Source: Fontisphaera persica (GTDB taxonomy: Bacteria; Verrucomicrobiota; Verrucomicrobiia; Limisphaerales; Fontisphaeraceae). From it: a stretch of DNA of 64,000 nt. The first letter of the stretch is position 1; every line of letters starts with the position of its first letter. The notes below the pieces were generated by a model. The model did not search any database. It had not been told where the DNA came from and saw only the letters and a list, made by a program, of their open reading frames with translations. Below are positions 52,903 through 62,454 of this stretch, piece by piece. A program made the position numbers and the translations under genes. The DNA lies in contig NZ_CP116615.1 of assembly GCF_024832785.1 (NCBI RefSeq), positions 496,001 to 560,000 of the forward strand, in the 5' to 3' direction.

Positions 52903-54528
52903 ATGAAAACGAAAATCAAAGTCCTGCTTGTCGTGGGGGTGGCCTTGTGGAGTGCCGCCTGCATGGCTCAACAAAACTCCGTGCTCCTGACGGGGGCGAA
53001 CAACGAGGAGGTGGCGGAAAAAGTGGAGTACCAGGACACGGCCATAGATGTGGTGTTGAATGACCTGGCCACGCAGGCCGGGTTGAACATCCACATTGAC
53101 GCAAAAATCTTGGAAACCATCTACGGCCCGGATCGGAAACCGTTGCGTGTGGTCAACATCAAATGGCGCAACCTCACGGCCCGCCAGGCCTTGGTGGCGG
53201 TGTTGGACAACTATGGCTACGTGGCCATTCCCGATCCCAACACCAAGGTGGTGCGCATCACCATCAAGGATCCGACCGTGCAGGAGCCGCTGGTGCTCAA
53301 GATGGTCAAGCTGGAGTACACCCACCCCACCAACATGGTGAATCTGATCAAGCCCACGTTGAGCAGCCGCAGCCAGATTCAAGCCGATGTGCGCGGCAAC
53401 AAGCTCATCATGCTGGTCACCGAGACTGAATTTGCCAGCGTGTCCAACATCATCGCGCGGGTGGACACCGCTGTGCCGCAAATTCTCATCGAGGCCCAGT
53501 TCATTGAAACCGCCAAGAATCCCAAGTCCATCAAGGGCATTGATTGGACCGGCACGCTGGAAGCTCAGAATTTCACCTTCGGCAATGGTTTCACCAAGGG
53601 CACCACCTCCACCACCGTGCCCGGGACACCTTCGGGCGCCAGTCCCAGCCTGCCCAGCGGCGCGCCCGGCGCCGGCGCGGTTTCCACTCCCGCTTATTCC
53701 GCCTCCACCGTCATGGACACGGTGTTTGGGCGGGCAAACAACTTGGACACCCTCACGGGCGGGTTGAGCGTGGATACGGTGCGCGGTTTTTATCCCCATG
53801 CCGCGTTCCTGAGCGCGGACGGTGTGAAGGCAGTGCTGTCCTTCCTGAACACGGAAAACGACACCAAGTTTATTGCGCAACCGCGCGCCGTGGCCATGGA
53901 CGGCACGTCGGTTGAACTGTCGAGCATCCGCAACGTGCCGATATTTGAGGAAGAGCAGGGCAACGTGCAGGGCGGCATCCAACAGGCGAGCACGGTGAAG
54001 CCGCGTTATGATTTGGGTGTGCGGGACGCCGCCACCGGCCGCGAGACCATTCTCAACGAGGTGGGCATCAAATTGCTGGTCACCCCCCGGCAGGTGGGCA
54101 AGTCTGACATCCACATGGATTTGCGGCCGGAAGTCAGCGCCGTGGAAGGTGTGGAGCGCAAACTCCTGGGCGGCAAAGTGAACGAGTCGCCCATCTTCCG
54201 CCGCCAGAAACTCAACACCGTGGCCACCGTCCCCAGCGGCAATACCCTGGTGCTGGGCGGTTTGGTCACGGATGAAATCAGCAAGGCCTACAACAAAGTG
54301 CCGGTGCTGGGCGATGTGCCCGGCCTGGGGCTGCTCTTCCGCAAGGATTCCAAATCGCGCAGCCGCCGCAACATGCTCATCTTTGTCACGCCCAGCCTGG
54401 TGACTGATGGAGATTTCCAGCCCACCCCGAGCGACTTCCTCAAGACCAAACCGCAATTCCCGCCGGATTTGGATGAACCGGCCTGGGACACGGGTGCGCC
54501 GGCGAGCAAGTATCGGCCCTTGTTCTAA
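52903..54528 (+). CDS. pilQ: Type IV pilus secretin PilQ (GspD family)
   Basis: The secretin ring forms the outer-membrane exit for the pilus. The ATG at 52903 starts the signal peptide ('IKVLLVVGVALWSAACMAQ'); an upstream ATG at 52858 would add 15 residues. Domains: a short N-terminal 'STN'-like domain ('YQDTAIDVVLNDLATQAGLN'), an N1/NolW domain ('VKLEYTHPTNMVNLIKPTL'), and the secretin core ('IGIKLLVTPRQVG'-type strand, 'GNTLVLGGLV', then 'KVPVLGDVPGLGLLF'). The 541 residues are shorter than proteobacterial PilQ and lack AMIN domains. Confidence 0.9.
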   Translation: MKTKIKVLLVVGVALWSAACMAQQNSVLLTGANNEEVAEKVEYQDTAIDVVLNDLATQAGLNIHIDAKILETIYGPDRKPLRVVNIKWRNLTARQALVAVLDNYGYVAIPDPNTKVVRITIKDPTVQEPLVLKMVKLEYTHPTNMVNLIKPTLSSRSQIQADVRGNKLIMLVTETEFASVSNIIARVDTAVPQILIEAQFIETAKNPKSIKGIDWTGTLEAQNFTFGNGFTKGTTSTTVPGTPSGASPSLPSGAPGAGAVSTPAYSASTVMDTVFGRANNLDTLTGGLSVDTVRGFYPHAAFLSADGVKAVLSFLNTENDTKFIAQPRAVAMDGTSVELSSIRNVPIFEEEQGNVQGGIQQASTVKPRYDLGVRDAATGRETILNEVGIKLLVTPRQVGKSDIHMDLRPEVSAVEGVERKLLGGKVNESPIFRRQKLNTVATVPSGNTLVLGGLVTDEISKAYNKVPVLGDVPGLGLLFRKDSKSRSRRNMLIFVTPSLVTDGDFQPTPSDFLKTKPQFPPDLDEPAWDTGAPASKYRPLF

Positions 54529-54580
54529 GGGGGACGTGGGACTTGACCAAACTTTGGCCAAAAACCACCGCAACTTAAAA

Positions 54581-57500
54581 ATGCTTATGAAAACTGCTGT
54601 TTCCGCTCTTGCCGGATGCGTCCCCCGACGCCAGCCGGCTGGCTGGGTGCGGCAGGCGGTGTGGCTGGCAGCCCTGGTCTGCCTGGCCTCCGGCCTGCGC
54701 GCGCAAGTTACCGTCCGCACTTTGGGCGGTGGCCACGCGGATGTGTATGGGGTGCCGTATGGTTACGTGGACGGGCGCACCCTTGAGGATGCCATGTTCA
54801 ACACGCCCTTAAGCCCGGTCGTTGGGCCGGACGGCAACCTCTGGCTGGCTGACCGCGGTAACGGGGCAATCCGCAAATTGTTGCTGGCCACTGGCCAGAC
54901 CCGCACGGTGATGACCAATTTGAATCAACCTGTGGCCGTGGTCACCGGACGGGACAATTCTTTTTATGTGTTGACCGCGGGCGATGGAGCCATTCGCCGG
55001 TACGACACCAATCTCAACCTGCTGGCGGTCATCACCACCGCCTTGGTGAGTCCGAATGCCATGACCATGGACAGCGCCACCAATTTCTACGTGGCGCAGG
55101 CCAATGGCACCATTGTGCGGGTGACCCCGGCGAATCCGGTGCCGGCGCTCATTGGCACGGGGTTGAACAATCCCAAGGGCATTGCCGTGACGCGCTTTGG
55201 GTTGTTGGCTGTCAGCGACACCGGCAACCATGTCGTCAAGTTGTTTGACCCGGCGGCGGCACCTTCGGCTGGCACGGTCTATTCCGGCACGGGTGTGGCA
55301 GGATTTAACAATGGCCCGGCGGGTCTGGCGCGCTTCAATGCGCCCGAAGGCATCGCCGAGGCACCCAATGGAGTGTTGATTGTGGCGGACCGGTTGAATC
55401 ATCGCATGCGCCTGGTGGAAACCAATGGCTCGGTTTCCACCTTCTATGGTGTGCCGCCGGAAAACTGGTTGCGCTGCGATAATGGTTGTGGCTGGAACAA
55501 CTTGAATATTTGGGAAGGTTGGGCCGACGGTCCCTTTGACCCCACAGACCCTTGGGCCATTTATCCGGCAGCGCGTGAGCCGGTGGGCATTGTCATCGTG
55601 GGCGGAACCAAGGCTTACGCCACTGAACTGGGCTATCATCTGGTGCGTGAAGTCACGGGCTTCAACTTGAACGCCGGCGGTGGTGGTGGCGGCGGTGGTG
55701 GCGTGCCGGTCGAGCCGGTGGATGTTGAAGAACCGGTGATTTCGCCTGTATCCGGCTATTTCCCGAATGGTCAAATCATCATCGTGGGCAGCCCGAATCC
55801 GGATGTGTTCTTTACTTTGGACGGCACGGATCCCACCACCAACAGCACCCGTGTGCCCATGACCGGCAACCGGGGGGCCATTTGGTGGAACAACCCCACC
55901 GCGGACCTCACCAAGTTGAAAGTGCGGGCGTTCATCGGCACCAATGCCAGTGATGTGGTCAGCGGCCTGCCGGCTTCAGTGAACACCATTGGCGTGACGC
56001 CCAGCGTTTCCTCCAATTACTTTGCTTCGCCCGGCTCCACGATTTACCTGCCGGTGGTGGTTAACCTCATTCCGGGCGCGCAAATGCGCTCGGTCTTTTA
56101 TCGCGTGGAAGTACAGGCGGCCGCGGGTGTCCCCAGCGTGTCTGAACAATTCCGCCTGTTACAGCTTGGCACCAATGATTTCCTTGTGCTGGCGGGGCTG
56201 ACCAACAGCACCATGTCTTCCATCGGCTACGGAGACCCCGCCAACACGTTGGGCGGGCGCCGTGGGTTGCTCATCTCGGCGGTGGGGACCAATTTGGGCG
56301 GCGTGGTCAGCAGTTTCGGGGTGTTGAACTTGCTGGCGGTGCCCATTCCTGCTACGGCCCCGGCCGGGGCTGAATACACCATCCAGATTATTAATCCCTC
56401 CGCTACGGTGGATGGCGGCCAGGTGACCTTGCCCATCAGTCCGGCTTCGCCCGTGAAAATTGTGGTAGGCGCTGCTCCGGGGCGAATTGGTGTTGCCACC
56501 AACGTTAATGGCGGCGTGGGTGCGGTGAGCCTGCCCGCCGGCGCGGTGGGGTATCTGGTAGGCGACAGCTCGCCCAGCGGCTGGTTCAACGCCGGCGAGT
56601 TTGGCGATAGCAATTTGGATAATGCCGACGTGAACAATGCCTTTTACGCCTCGCTGGGTTTGCGGGTGCCGCCCAGCACTTCGGATGCTTTTGATGCCAT
56701 GGACAGCTTCCCGCTCGACACACCAGCCGGGTGGGGCGGTGATGGTGAAATCCGTTTCCTGGACTGGCAGGTCACGTTGTGGCGCGCCAGTCGCGTGTTG
56801 GCGGACAATTTCGTCCGTGTGCGCATGCCCAACGGGCTGAGGACCGTGATTGGTCCTTTCAATTTGACGGGTACGCCCGACGGCGAGCCGGTGCGCACCG
56901 AGGCCCTGCCGGGCAGTGTGTGGGTGAAAAACGCCCGTTTCGTGGCGGGCATCGTGGGCAATGCCCAGCCCGGCACGGTGGTGGATGTACCGGTTACCGT
57001 TTGGCTGCGTGAAGGGCAAACCCTCTCCGGCATGTCCTTCAGCGCCGTGGTACGACCGGCCACCCCCGATGCGCCGCCCGTGCGGCAGGTGACTTTTGTG
57101 CCCCGCAATGGCGCTCCTGCGCCGTCCCGGCTCAGTGATGGAGACGCCGCGGTTCCTTCAGATACGGTTTACCGCGTGTGGGAGTTCATTCCCACCGGCA
57201 TTGCGGCGGGTGAAACGCTGCTGGGATACATTCGCTTCACGGTGCCTGCGGGCGCTCCTGCAGGGGCGCTGTACCGGGTGCGCTTCCTGGCGGGCAGCGG
57301 TGGGGACACCCGCACCATGCCTTTCCGCGAGCCTCAATTTGAAAGCATCCCCGGCGCGGTGTTTGTGGGCGTGCCCGCCGTGGCGGAATCCGTGCGTATT
57401 TCGGATGATTGGAAGCGGCGTTTCTTTGGCGACCCGGACAACCCGGACGCCGCCAATAGCGCGGACCCTGACCGCGACGGCGTGCCTAACTGGCAGGAGT

Positions 57501-57754
57501 ATCTGGCAGGCACCAACCCCACCAATGCGCAATCCCGCTTGCGGCTGCAGAGCCGCGTGGCGCGTCCGCAGGAAGTGGTGCTCAGCTTGTTGACCGCCCC
57601 GGACAAGACATATCAGTTGGAGTACACGGAGAATTTGACCTCAGGCGTGTGGACGGCGGTGCGGACCATTGCTGGTGACGGGCAGCACCAGGAAATCACC
57701 GCGCCGGTGGACCCGCGAAAACCAAGATTCTACCGGGTGCGCTTGTTGCCTTGA
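54581..57754 (+). CDS. Giant secreted NHL-propeller protein with cohesin-like and dockerin-like modules (paralogue 1)
   Basis: A 1057-residue exported protein (start ATG 54581 or 54587; neither has a clear ribosome site). A signal peptide ('VWLAALVCLASGLRAQ') precedes an NHL-type propeller (~50-360: 'GPDGNLWLADRGNGAIRKLL', 'LLAVSDTGNHVVKLFDP', 'GVLIVADRLNHRMRLVE'). A Gly-rich linker (~367-380) leads to a chitobiase-C-like domain ('VISPVSGYFPNGQIIIVG', 'VFFTLDGTDPTTNST'). A cohesin-like sandwich follows ('PGSTIYLPVVVNLIPGAQM'), then a dockerin-like segment ('GWFNAGEFGDSNLDNADVN' and 'GGDGEIRFLDWQVTLWRA'), a second cohesin-like domain, and a calcium-binding tail ('DPDRDGVPNWQEYLAGTNP' to 'RFYRVRLLP'). 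It directly follows pilQ. Role unknown. Confidence 0.82.
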   Translation: MLMKTAVSALAGCVPRRQPAGWVRQAVWLAALVCLASGLRAQVTVRTLGGGHADVYGVPYGYVDGRTLEDAMFNTPLSPVVGPDGNLWLADRGNGAIRKLLLATGQTRTVMTNLNQPVAVVTGRDNSFYVLTAGDGAIRRYDTNLNLLAVITTALVSPNAMTMDSATNFYVAQANGTIVRVTPANPVPALIGTGLNNPKGIAVTRFGLLAVSDTGNHVVKLFDPAAAPSAGTVYSGTGVAGFNNGPAGLARFNAPEGIAEAPNGVLIVADRLNHRMRLVETNGSVSTFYGVPPENWLRCDNGCGWNNLNIWEGWADGPFDPTDPWAIYPAAREPVGIVIVGGTKAYATELGYHLVREVTGFNLNAGGGGGGGGGVPVEPVDVEEPVISPVSGYFPNGQIIIVGSPNPDVFFTLDGTDPTTNSTRVPMTGNRGAIWWNNPTADLTKLKVRAFIGTNASDVVSGLPASVNTIGVTPSVSSNYFASPGSTIYLPVVVNLIPGAQMRSVFYRVEVQAAAGVPSVSEQFRLLQLGTNDFLVLAGLTNSTMSSIGYGDPANTLGGRRGLLISAVGTNLGGVVSSFGVLNLLAVPIPATAPAGAEYTIQIINPSATVDGGQVTLPISPASPVKIVVGAAPGRIGVATNVNGGVGAVSLPAGAVGYLVGDSSPSGWFNAGEFGDSNLDNADVNNAFYASLGLRVPPSTSDAFDAMDSFPLDTPAGWGGDGEIRFLDWQVTLWRASRVLADNFVRVRMPNGLRTVIGPFNLTGTPDGEPVRTEALPGSVWVKNARFVAGIVGNAQPGTVVDVPVTVWLREGQTLSGMSFSAVVRPATPDAPPVRQVTFVPRNGAPAPSRLSDGDAAVPSDTVYRVWEFIPTGIAAGETLLGYIRFTVPAGAPAGALYRVRFLAGSGGDTRTMPFREPQFESIPGAVFVGVPAVAESVRISDDWKRRFFGDPDNPDAANSADPDRDGVPNWQEYLAGTNPTNAQSRLRLQSRVARPQEVVLSLLTAPDKTYQLEYTENLTSGVWTAVRTIAGDGQHQEITAPVDPRKPRFYRVRLLP

Positions 57755-57793
57755 AGCCTGACCCTTAACCACATTGAAAAACGGAGTTCGACC

Positions 57794-60700
57794 ATGAAGA
57801 CCAAAGCAATTCTGGCGATTCTGGCCGCAGGGGTTCTGGCCGCAAGCCATGTTGGCGCCCAGCAGGTGGACACGGTTTTTTCCACCAACTCTTTGCGCGA
57901 ACCCATGGGCGTGGGCGCTCAGGGCAATTACATTTACATCACCGCCAGCGTGAACAACCAGGTGGTGCGTTTCCACCCGGGCACGGGAGTTTCCACGGTG
58001 CTGGCGGGCAGTCTGACGGGCGTTTCCGGCTGGGTGGATGCCCAGGGCACCGCCGCCCGGTTCAACAGCCCGCAGGGGTTGCTGGTGGACGAGGCGCGCG
58101 GCGGAGTGGTCATTTCCGATTCGGGCAACAATGCCATCCGCCTGGTAACCTGGAGTGGGATGGTCTCCACGCTGGCCACGGGGTTGAGCTACCCGGTGGG
58201 TTTGGCCAGAGATGCCAGCGGCAACATTTATATTGCCGACTCAGGCAGCGGCTCGGTCAAGATACTCTTCACCAATAACACCGTCGCCACGCTGGCTGGC
58301 GGTTTTAACGGCCCGGCCGCCGTGGCGGTGGGTGACAACGGAGAAGTTTGGGTGGCCGACACCCGCAATCATGTCATCCAACGTGTTCAAACCACCGGGA
58401 CTGGACTGGGTGTGACCATGGTGGGCGCGCCCCAGGTGGTGGCCGGTCTGTTGAACACCACCGGCGCGGTGGACGCCGAACAGGGGCCAGACGCGCGGTT
58501 TAATAATCCCCGCGGTTTGTTGTGGGTGGGGGGCAACACCGGTTTGGTCATCAGCGACACCGCCAACCATTCCTTGCGCCGCCTTTATACCAACACCGTG
58601 TATGGCGGCTATACCATCACGACCGTGGCGGGCGGCCTGGGCGAAAACGCCAGTGGTTTTATCAACGGCGCTCCGTTGAGCGCCCGCTTCAATTCGCCGG
58701 TGGGTTTGTGCCGGGACACCACCGCGGAGGGCATTCTGGTGGTGGATCGCGGCAACTCAGCCATCCGCCGCGTGCAAACCATGCCTCCGCAGCCACGCGT
58801 GCAAAATCCACGCATTGGTTACATTCGATTGCAGGATACACCGGCGGGCCGCGTGGCGGTGTTGACGCCGGTAACTTCCATTACGTTCAATAATGACGAG
58901 GTGATTGGCATTGAGGGTGAGGTGGGCGTACAAACCTTCTTTACCACCGGGGCAACCCCCTCCGACCCCCTTGACATCAACAACGTGATTCCCGACCCCG
59001 GACCGGGAGTGGGCAGCACGCCACCCGCTTTTCAAACTGGGCAGCTTACCCTGCCGCCCTCGGTGGTGGAGGCAGCACCCAATTTCATTATCAAGGCAAG
59101 GAGCTCTGCCCAAGGTCGGCAGGCCAGTGATGTGGTTATGGCCCAGTTTATCTTCAAAACCGCCACCCCTGGCATTACGGGTGACAATGCGGCTTATCTA
59201 CCGGTGAACAACATCACCTTTGGCGCGCGAATGTTCTACACCACCAACGGGATGGAGCCGGTGGATGGCCCCGGCCCGCAAAATTTTGGCCCGGTGTTTG
59301 ACGGGGGGGTTATTTCCCTCCCGCGCAGCGAGACCAACACTGTCCTTAAAATCAAAGCTTTCCGGGACCGGTACCAACCTAGCGAAACGGTGATCAAAGT
59401 TTTGTCTGCCCTCAACTTCACCGCCAACAAATTGACCCTTGGATTTGATGGTGGAGAAGGCTACAGCCGTTTCCTGGGCGCCCCTGGCCAGCAGTTCGTG
59501 GCGCCGGTGACGCTGGAAATACTGGAAGGTCAGAAGATGTACTCTTTGCAGTTCAATGCCGCTGTGACCAACCTGGGTCTGGCGCCAGCCGTCAATAATG
59601 CCACGCTGGGCTTTGAAAGCATGCTCATGCGCCGCGTGGAGACCCCGGCCGGCGTGTTTTTTGTGCCCATTCCTCCGGCATTCCTGGCACTTTCTGGTTT
59701 TACCAACTTGTACATGACCAATCACAGCACGGGCTTGCTCATGTTGGGATATATGGAACGCAATCAGATGACCAACCTGTATGACACGCTCAAGCAACAT
59801 CTGATTCAGTACTCCATCGCGCACAACACCTTGTTTGAAAGCGCTGGCCGCAAGGTGATTGTGGGCGGATTTCGCTTCACCGTGCCCCTGACCGCGCAGC
59901 CAGACAGCCGCTACCTGGTGAGCCTGGGCCGGCCTTCGGCCACGGCAGACGGCATTCAAACCGATGTGTTCATCGAAGCCCCCACCAATCGCTGCGTGCG
60001 GGAATTGAACATGGCCTCCTTCCCTTACATTGTGGGCGATTGCATGCCTTTTGGCTGGTTTAACGCCGGGGATTTTGGGGATTCCAACATCTTGAGCGCG
60101 GATTTGATGCAGGTCTTCCAAACGACGACCTATGGGTTAAACCGGCCCCCGCCAACGTCTGATTTCTTTGATGCCATGGATTCATGTTGCGTGGATACCA
60201 ACGGCGTGAATCAGTCAGGGAACCCGGCCTTCTATGCCAATAGCGGCATTGACACTTTGATTGACCGCATTGCCTGGGGCGATGGGGTGCTCGATGTGAA
60301 TGACATCTTTGTGTCCTTCCGCCGGGCGTTGGACCCCTCTCGAGTGTGGTATGCGCGTTATTGGCCCACCAATCCGCCCACTGGAACGAAGCGCTACGAA
60401 ATTGTGCCCAATCGCTTCCGCGGCAGCCTGGCCGCTCAGAGTGAGCCGGTCACTTATCGCAACAACGGCGACGGCACGCCGCCGTTGGTGCGGCTTACCG
60501 CTGCGGATGTCATGCCTTCCGCGCCCGGCCAGGAAATTGCCGTGCCAATCCAGGCTGATATCCAAGGTGGCGCGCCGCTAAGGGTATTTATGCTGCGATT
60601 GGTGGTGGAAGCGCTGGATGGCTCGCCCGCCATAACCGCGCCCATCCGCTTTGAGCCGAATGTTGCCTTCGGCCAACCGGGGTTGAATTACAGCCGCGGT

Positions 60701-61294
60701 GTGAATGACTTTGCCGCCGCGTGGCTGGACAACACCCGCGGCATGGCGGCTTCGGGCGAACTGGGCCGCCTGTTCGTGACCATCCCGGCCTCGGCGAACA
60801 GCGCCTCCGCCTACCGCGTGCGCATTGCTGCCTTCTCGGCCTCGCCCAATGGCTTGGGCTTGTTCCCCAAAGTGCTTAGCGATGGTCTTATCACCCTGGC
60901 CAACCGGAACACCTCCAGTGCCAATGACGGCATCCCGGATGCTTGGAAACTGCGTTACTTTGATTCCCTCAACAACCTGCTCACCCATGCTACTGCGGAT
61001 GCGGATGGTGACGGCGTGCCCAACTGGCAGGAGTATAAAGCGGGCACGCATCCCAATGACCCGCAATCGCGTCTGGCAGTGCTGGCCAACCGGGCTGCCA
61101 ACGCGGCTGACATGGCCATCAAGTGGCCCACGGCGGCTGGCAAACGCTACATCATCGAAGTCTGCACCGAGCTGGGTTCCGGTAATTGGACGCCCGTGGC
61201 CTCTGGCATTGAAGGCGATGGTTTGATGAAGGAGTTCCGCGATGCCGCTGCCGGTGGTGGATTACGCTTCTACCGTGTCCGTGTGCAGGAATAA
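57794..61294 (+). CDS. Giant secreted NHL-propeller protein with cohesin-like and dockerin-like modules (paralogue 2)
   Basis: A 1166-residue paralogue of the preceding gene with the same module order. GGAG lies eight bases before the ATG, and the signal peptide is 'ILAILAAGVLAASHVGAQ'. NHL repeats follow ('GGVVISDSGNNAIRLVTW', 'NIYIADSGSGSVKILF', 'GEVWVADTRNHVIQRV', 'TGLVISDTANHSLRRL'), then two chitobiase-C-like stretches. The first cohesin-like domain reads 'APGQQFVAPVTLEILEGQKM', the dockerin-like part 'GWFNAGDFGDSNILSADLM' with 'GDGVLDVNDIFVSFRRAL', and the second cohesin-like domain 'APGQEIAVPIQADIQGG'. The tail is 'DADGDGVPNWQEYKAGTHP' ending 'RFYRVRVQE'. Gap to paralogue 1 is 39 bp. 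Function unknown; beta-propeller adhesin is one possibility. Confidence 0.82.
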   Translation: MKTKAILAILAAGVLAASHVGAQQVDTVFSTNSLREPMGVGAQGNYIYITASVNNQVVRFHPGTGVSTVLAGSLTGVSGWVDAQGTAARFNSPQGLLVDEARGGVVISDSGNNAIRLVTWSGMVSTLATGLSYPVGLARDASGNIYIADSGSGSVKILFTNNTVATLAGGFNGPAAVAVGDNGEVWVADTRNHVIQRVQTTGTGLGVTMVGAPQVVAGLLNTTGAVDAEQGPDARFNNPRGLLWVGGNTGLVISDTANHSLRRLYTNTVYGGYTITTVAGGLGENASGFINGAPLSARFNSPVGLCRDTTAEGILVVDRGNSAIRRVQTMPPQPRVQNPRIGYIRLQDTPAGRVAVLTPVTSITFNNDEVIGIEGEVGVQTFFTTGATPSDPLDINNVIPDPGPGVGSTPPAFQTGQLTLPPSVVEAAPNFIIKARSSAQGRQASDVVMAQFIFKTATPGITGDNAAYLPVNNITFGARMFYTTNGMEPVDGPGPQNFGPVFDGGVISLPRSETNTVLKIKAFRDRYQPSETVIKVLSALNFTANKLTLGFDGGEGYSRFLGAPGQQFVAPVTLEILEGQKMYSLQFNAAVTNLGLAPAVNNATLGFESMLMRRVETPAGVFFVPIPPAFLALSGFTNLYMTNHSTGLLMLGYMERNQMTNLYDTLKQHLIQYSIAHNTLFESAGRKVIVGGFRFTVPLTAQPDSRYLVSLGRPSATADGIQTDVFIEAPTNRCVRELNMASFPYIVGDCMPFGWFNAGDFGDSNILSADLMQVFQTTTYGLNRPPPTSDFFDAMDSCCVDTNGVNQSGNPAFYANSGIDTLIDRIAWGDGVLDVNDIFVSFRRALDPSRVWYARYWPTNPPTGTKRYEIVPNRFRGSLAAQSEPVTYRNNGDGTPPLVRLTAADVMPSAPGQEIAVPIQADIQGGAPLRVFMLRLVVEALDGSPAITAPIRFEPNVAFGQPGLNYSRGVNDFAAAWLDNTRGMAASGELGRLFVTIPASANSASAYRVRIAAFSASPNGLGLFPKVLSDGLITLANRNTSSANDGIPDAWKLRYFDSLNNLLTHATADADGDGVPNWQEYKAGTHPNDPQSRLAVLANRAANAADMAIKWPTAAGKRYIIEVCTELGSGNWTPVASGIEGDGLMKEFRDAAAGGGLRFYRVRVQE

Positions 61295-61393
61295 CGTCCG
61301 CCATCATCCTTTCAGAAAAATGGCAGCGATGGCTTCTGCTAAAAGCCAAGCCAGAGGCTTGCTTTGGACGATGCCTTGACCAAAACTAAAACC

Positions 61394-61609
61394 ATGAAGC
61401 ATGTCTTGGTCTTTGCAACCTTGATGGGGTTGATGCTGGCGGGCAGCGGATGCTCCCGTTACCAGATTACCCTGACCAACGGCAACGTCATCACGGCCAA
61501 AAGCAAACCGAAACTGGACCCGGCCACAGACCATTACCGCTTCAAAGACGCCACCGGCAAAGAGGTGTGGGTGCCGTCCATGCGCATCCGCTCCATCGAA
61601 GCCAAATAA
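61394..61609 (+). CDS. YgdI/YgdR-type (DUF903) small lipoprotein
   Basis: A 71-residue protein starting at ATG 61394 (an ATG at 61364 would add ten residues). The signal peptide 'MKHVLVFATLMGLMLAGSGC' ends in a likely lipidated Cys20. The mature part ('YQITLTNGNVITAKSKPKLD', 'YRFKDATGKEVWV', 'IRSIEA') has the small SH3-like fold of YgdI/YgdR lipoproteins, whose role is unknown. The lipobox is imperfect (GSGC). Confidence 0.8.
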   Translation: MKHVLVFATLMGLMLAGSGCSRYQITLTNGNVITAKSKPKLDPATDHYRFKDATGKEVWVPSMRIRSIEAK

Positions 61610-61669
61610 ACCGGCGCGCATCTTGTCCCATTTTTACCGGTGTAAAATTGCGCTATATTGACACCGGGT

Positions 61670-62398
61670 ATGAAAGTGATTCGTCCTGCATGCCGGATTC
61701 AACTCACTGCTGAGGATGTGAACTTTATCACCCGCGTGTTGGGGGAGCGGATGAGTGAGATGGAGGCGTTGAGCCGCCTGCTGGCGGATGAAACCAGCCG
61801 TGATACGTTGCTGGATGACGAACGACTGCTTCGCGCCATTCTGGAAGCGCGCGGTTGCTTGAGCATCTCCACACCTTTCTATTTTTACATTTTGGTGCGC
61901 CACGCCTTTTTACGCGCCGGCATGAGCGACCGCGCCATGGCCGATTACGTGGCCGCCGTGCTGGCGGAATACTCGGACATGGAAGCCTCCCGCCTGCGAT
62001 TGCGCTCGAATGCGCCACCGTTGGAATACTTCGTGGACATGCTGGCGGCGCTGCAACATTGCGATGACACCGCCCGCTTTTACTTGCGCGCTTTCATGGG
62101 CAACACCGCCCTGTTTCTTTCCGGCATTTTCCCGGATCGGATCAGATACCGGGCGGCGCGGCGCGGTGCCCCCAGCCTGGGGTATTACACGGGTTTGGGG
62201 CGGGCGAGTTACCGCGAAGCGGGCGAGCATCGCCTGGCGCGGCAATACGAGCTGGACGGCATTTTTGATCAGCTTGCCGAGCGCTTCGAGGAAACCCGCT
62301 GTGCCTTGAATGATTTGCGTGACCATCTGATCAGCCTGGATGACCACGATCCCGCGGTGGAAGCCATGTTGTCAGCGTCCGCCCGCTTGTGGTCCTAG
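61670..62398 (+). CDS. Unknown cytoplasmic helical protein
   Basis: Not recognised. The ATG at 61670 gives 242 residues with no signal peptide or membrane segment. The N-terminal ~160 residues are mostly helical ('DVNFITRVLGERMSEMEAL', 'FYFYILVRHAFLRAGMSDR', 'YFVDMLAALQHCDDTARF'). A conserved-looking centre reads 'SGIFPDRIRYRAARRGAP' and 'GYYTGLGRASYREAGEHRLA', followed by an Asp/Glu-rich end. It lies between a lipoprotein gene and ltaE on the same strand. No function is proposed. Confidence 0.75.
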   Translation: MKVIRPACRIQLTAEDVNFITRVLGERMSEMEALSRLLADETSRDTLLDDERLLRAILEARGCLSISTPFYFYILVRHAFLRAGMSDRAMADYVAAVLAEYSDMEASRLRLRSNAPPLEYFVDMLAALQHCDDTARFYLRAFMGNTALFLSGIFPDRIRYRAARRGAPSLGYYTGLGRASYREAGEHRLARQYELDGIFDQLAERFEETRCALNDLRDHLISLDDHDPAVEAMLSASARLWS

Positions 62399-62454
62399 GG
62401 CAGCGCGGTGCTTTCAAGATTGCCCAGGTGCAGGTGATTTGTTAAACCCGGCGC

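Noticed and set aside
61350-61368. Short stem after paralogue 2 as a terminator
   Set aside because: The stem (CAAGCC/GGCTTG) has no T-run and lies in an ordinary gap.
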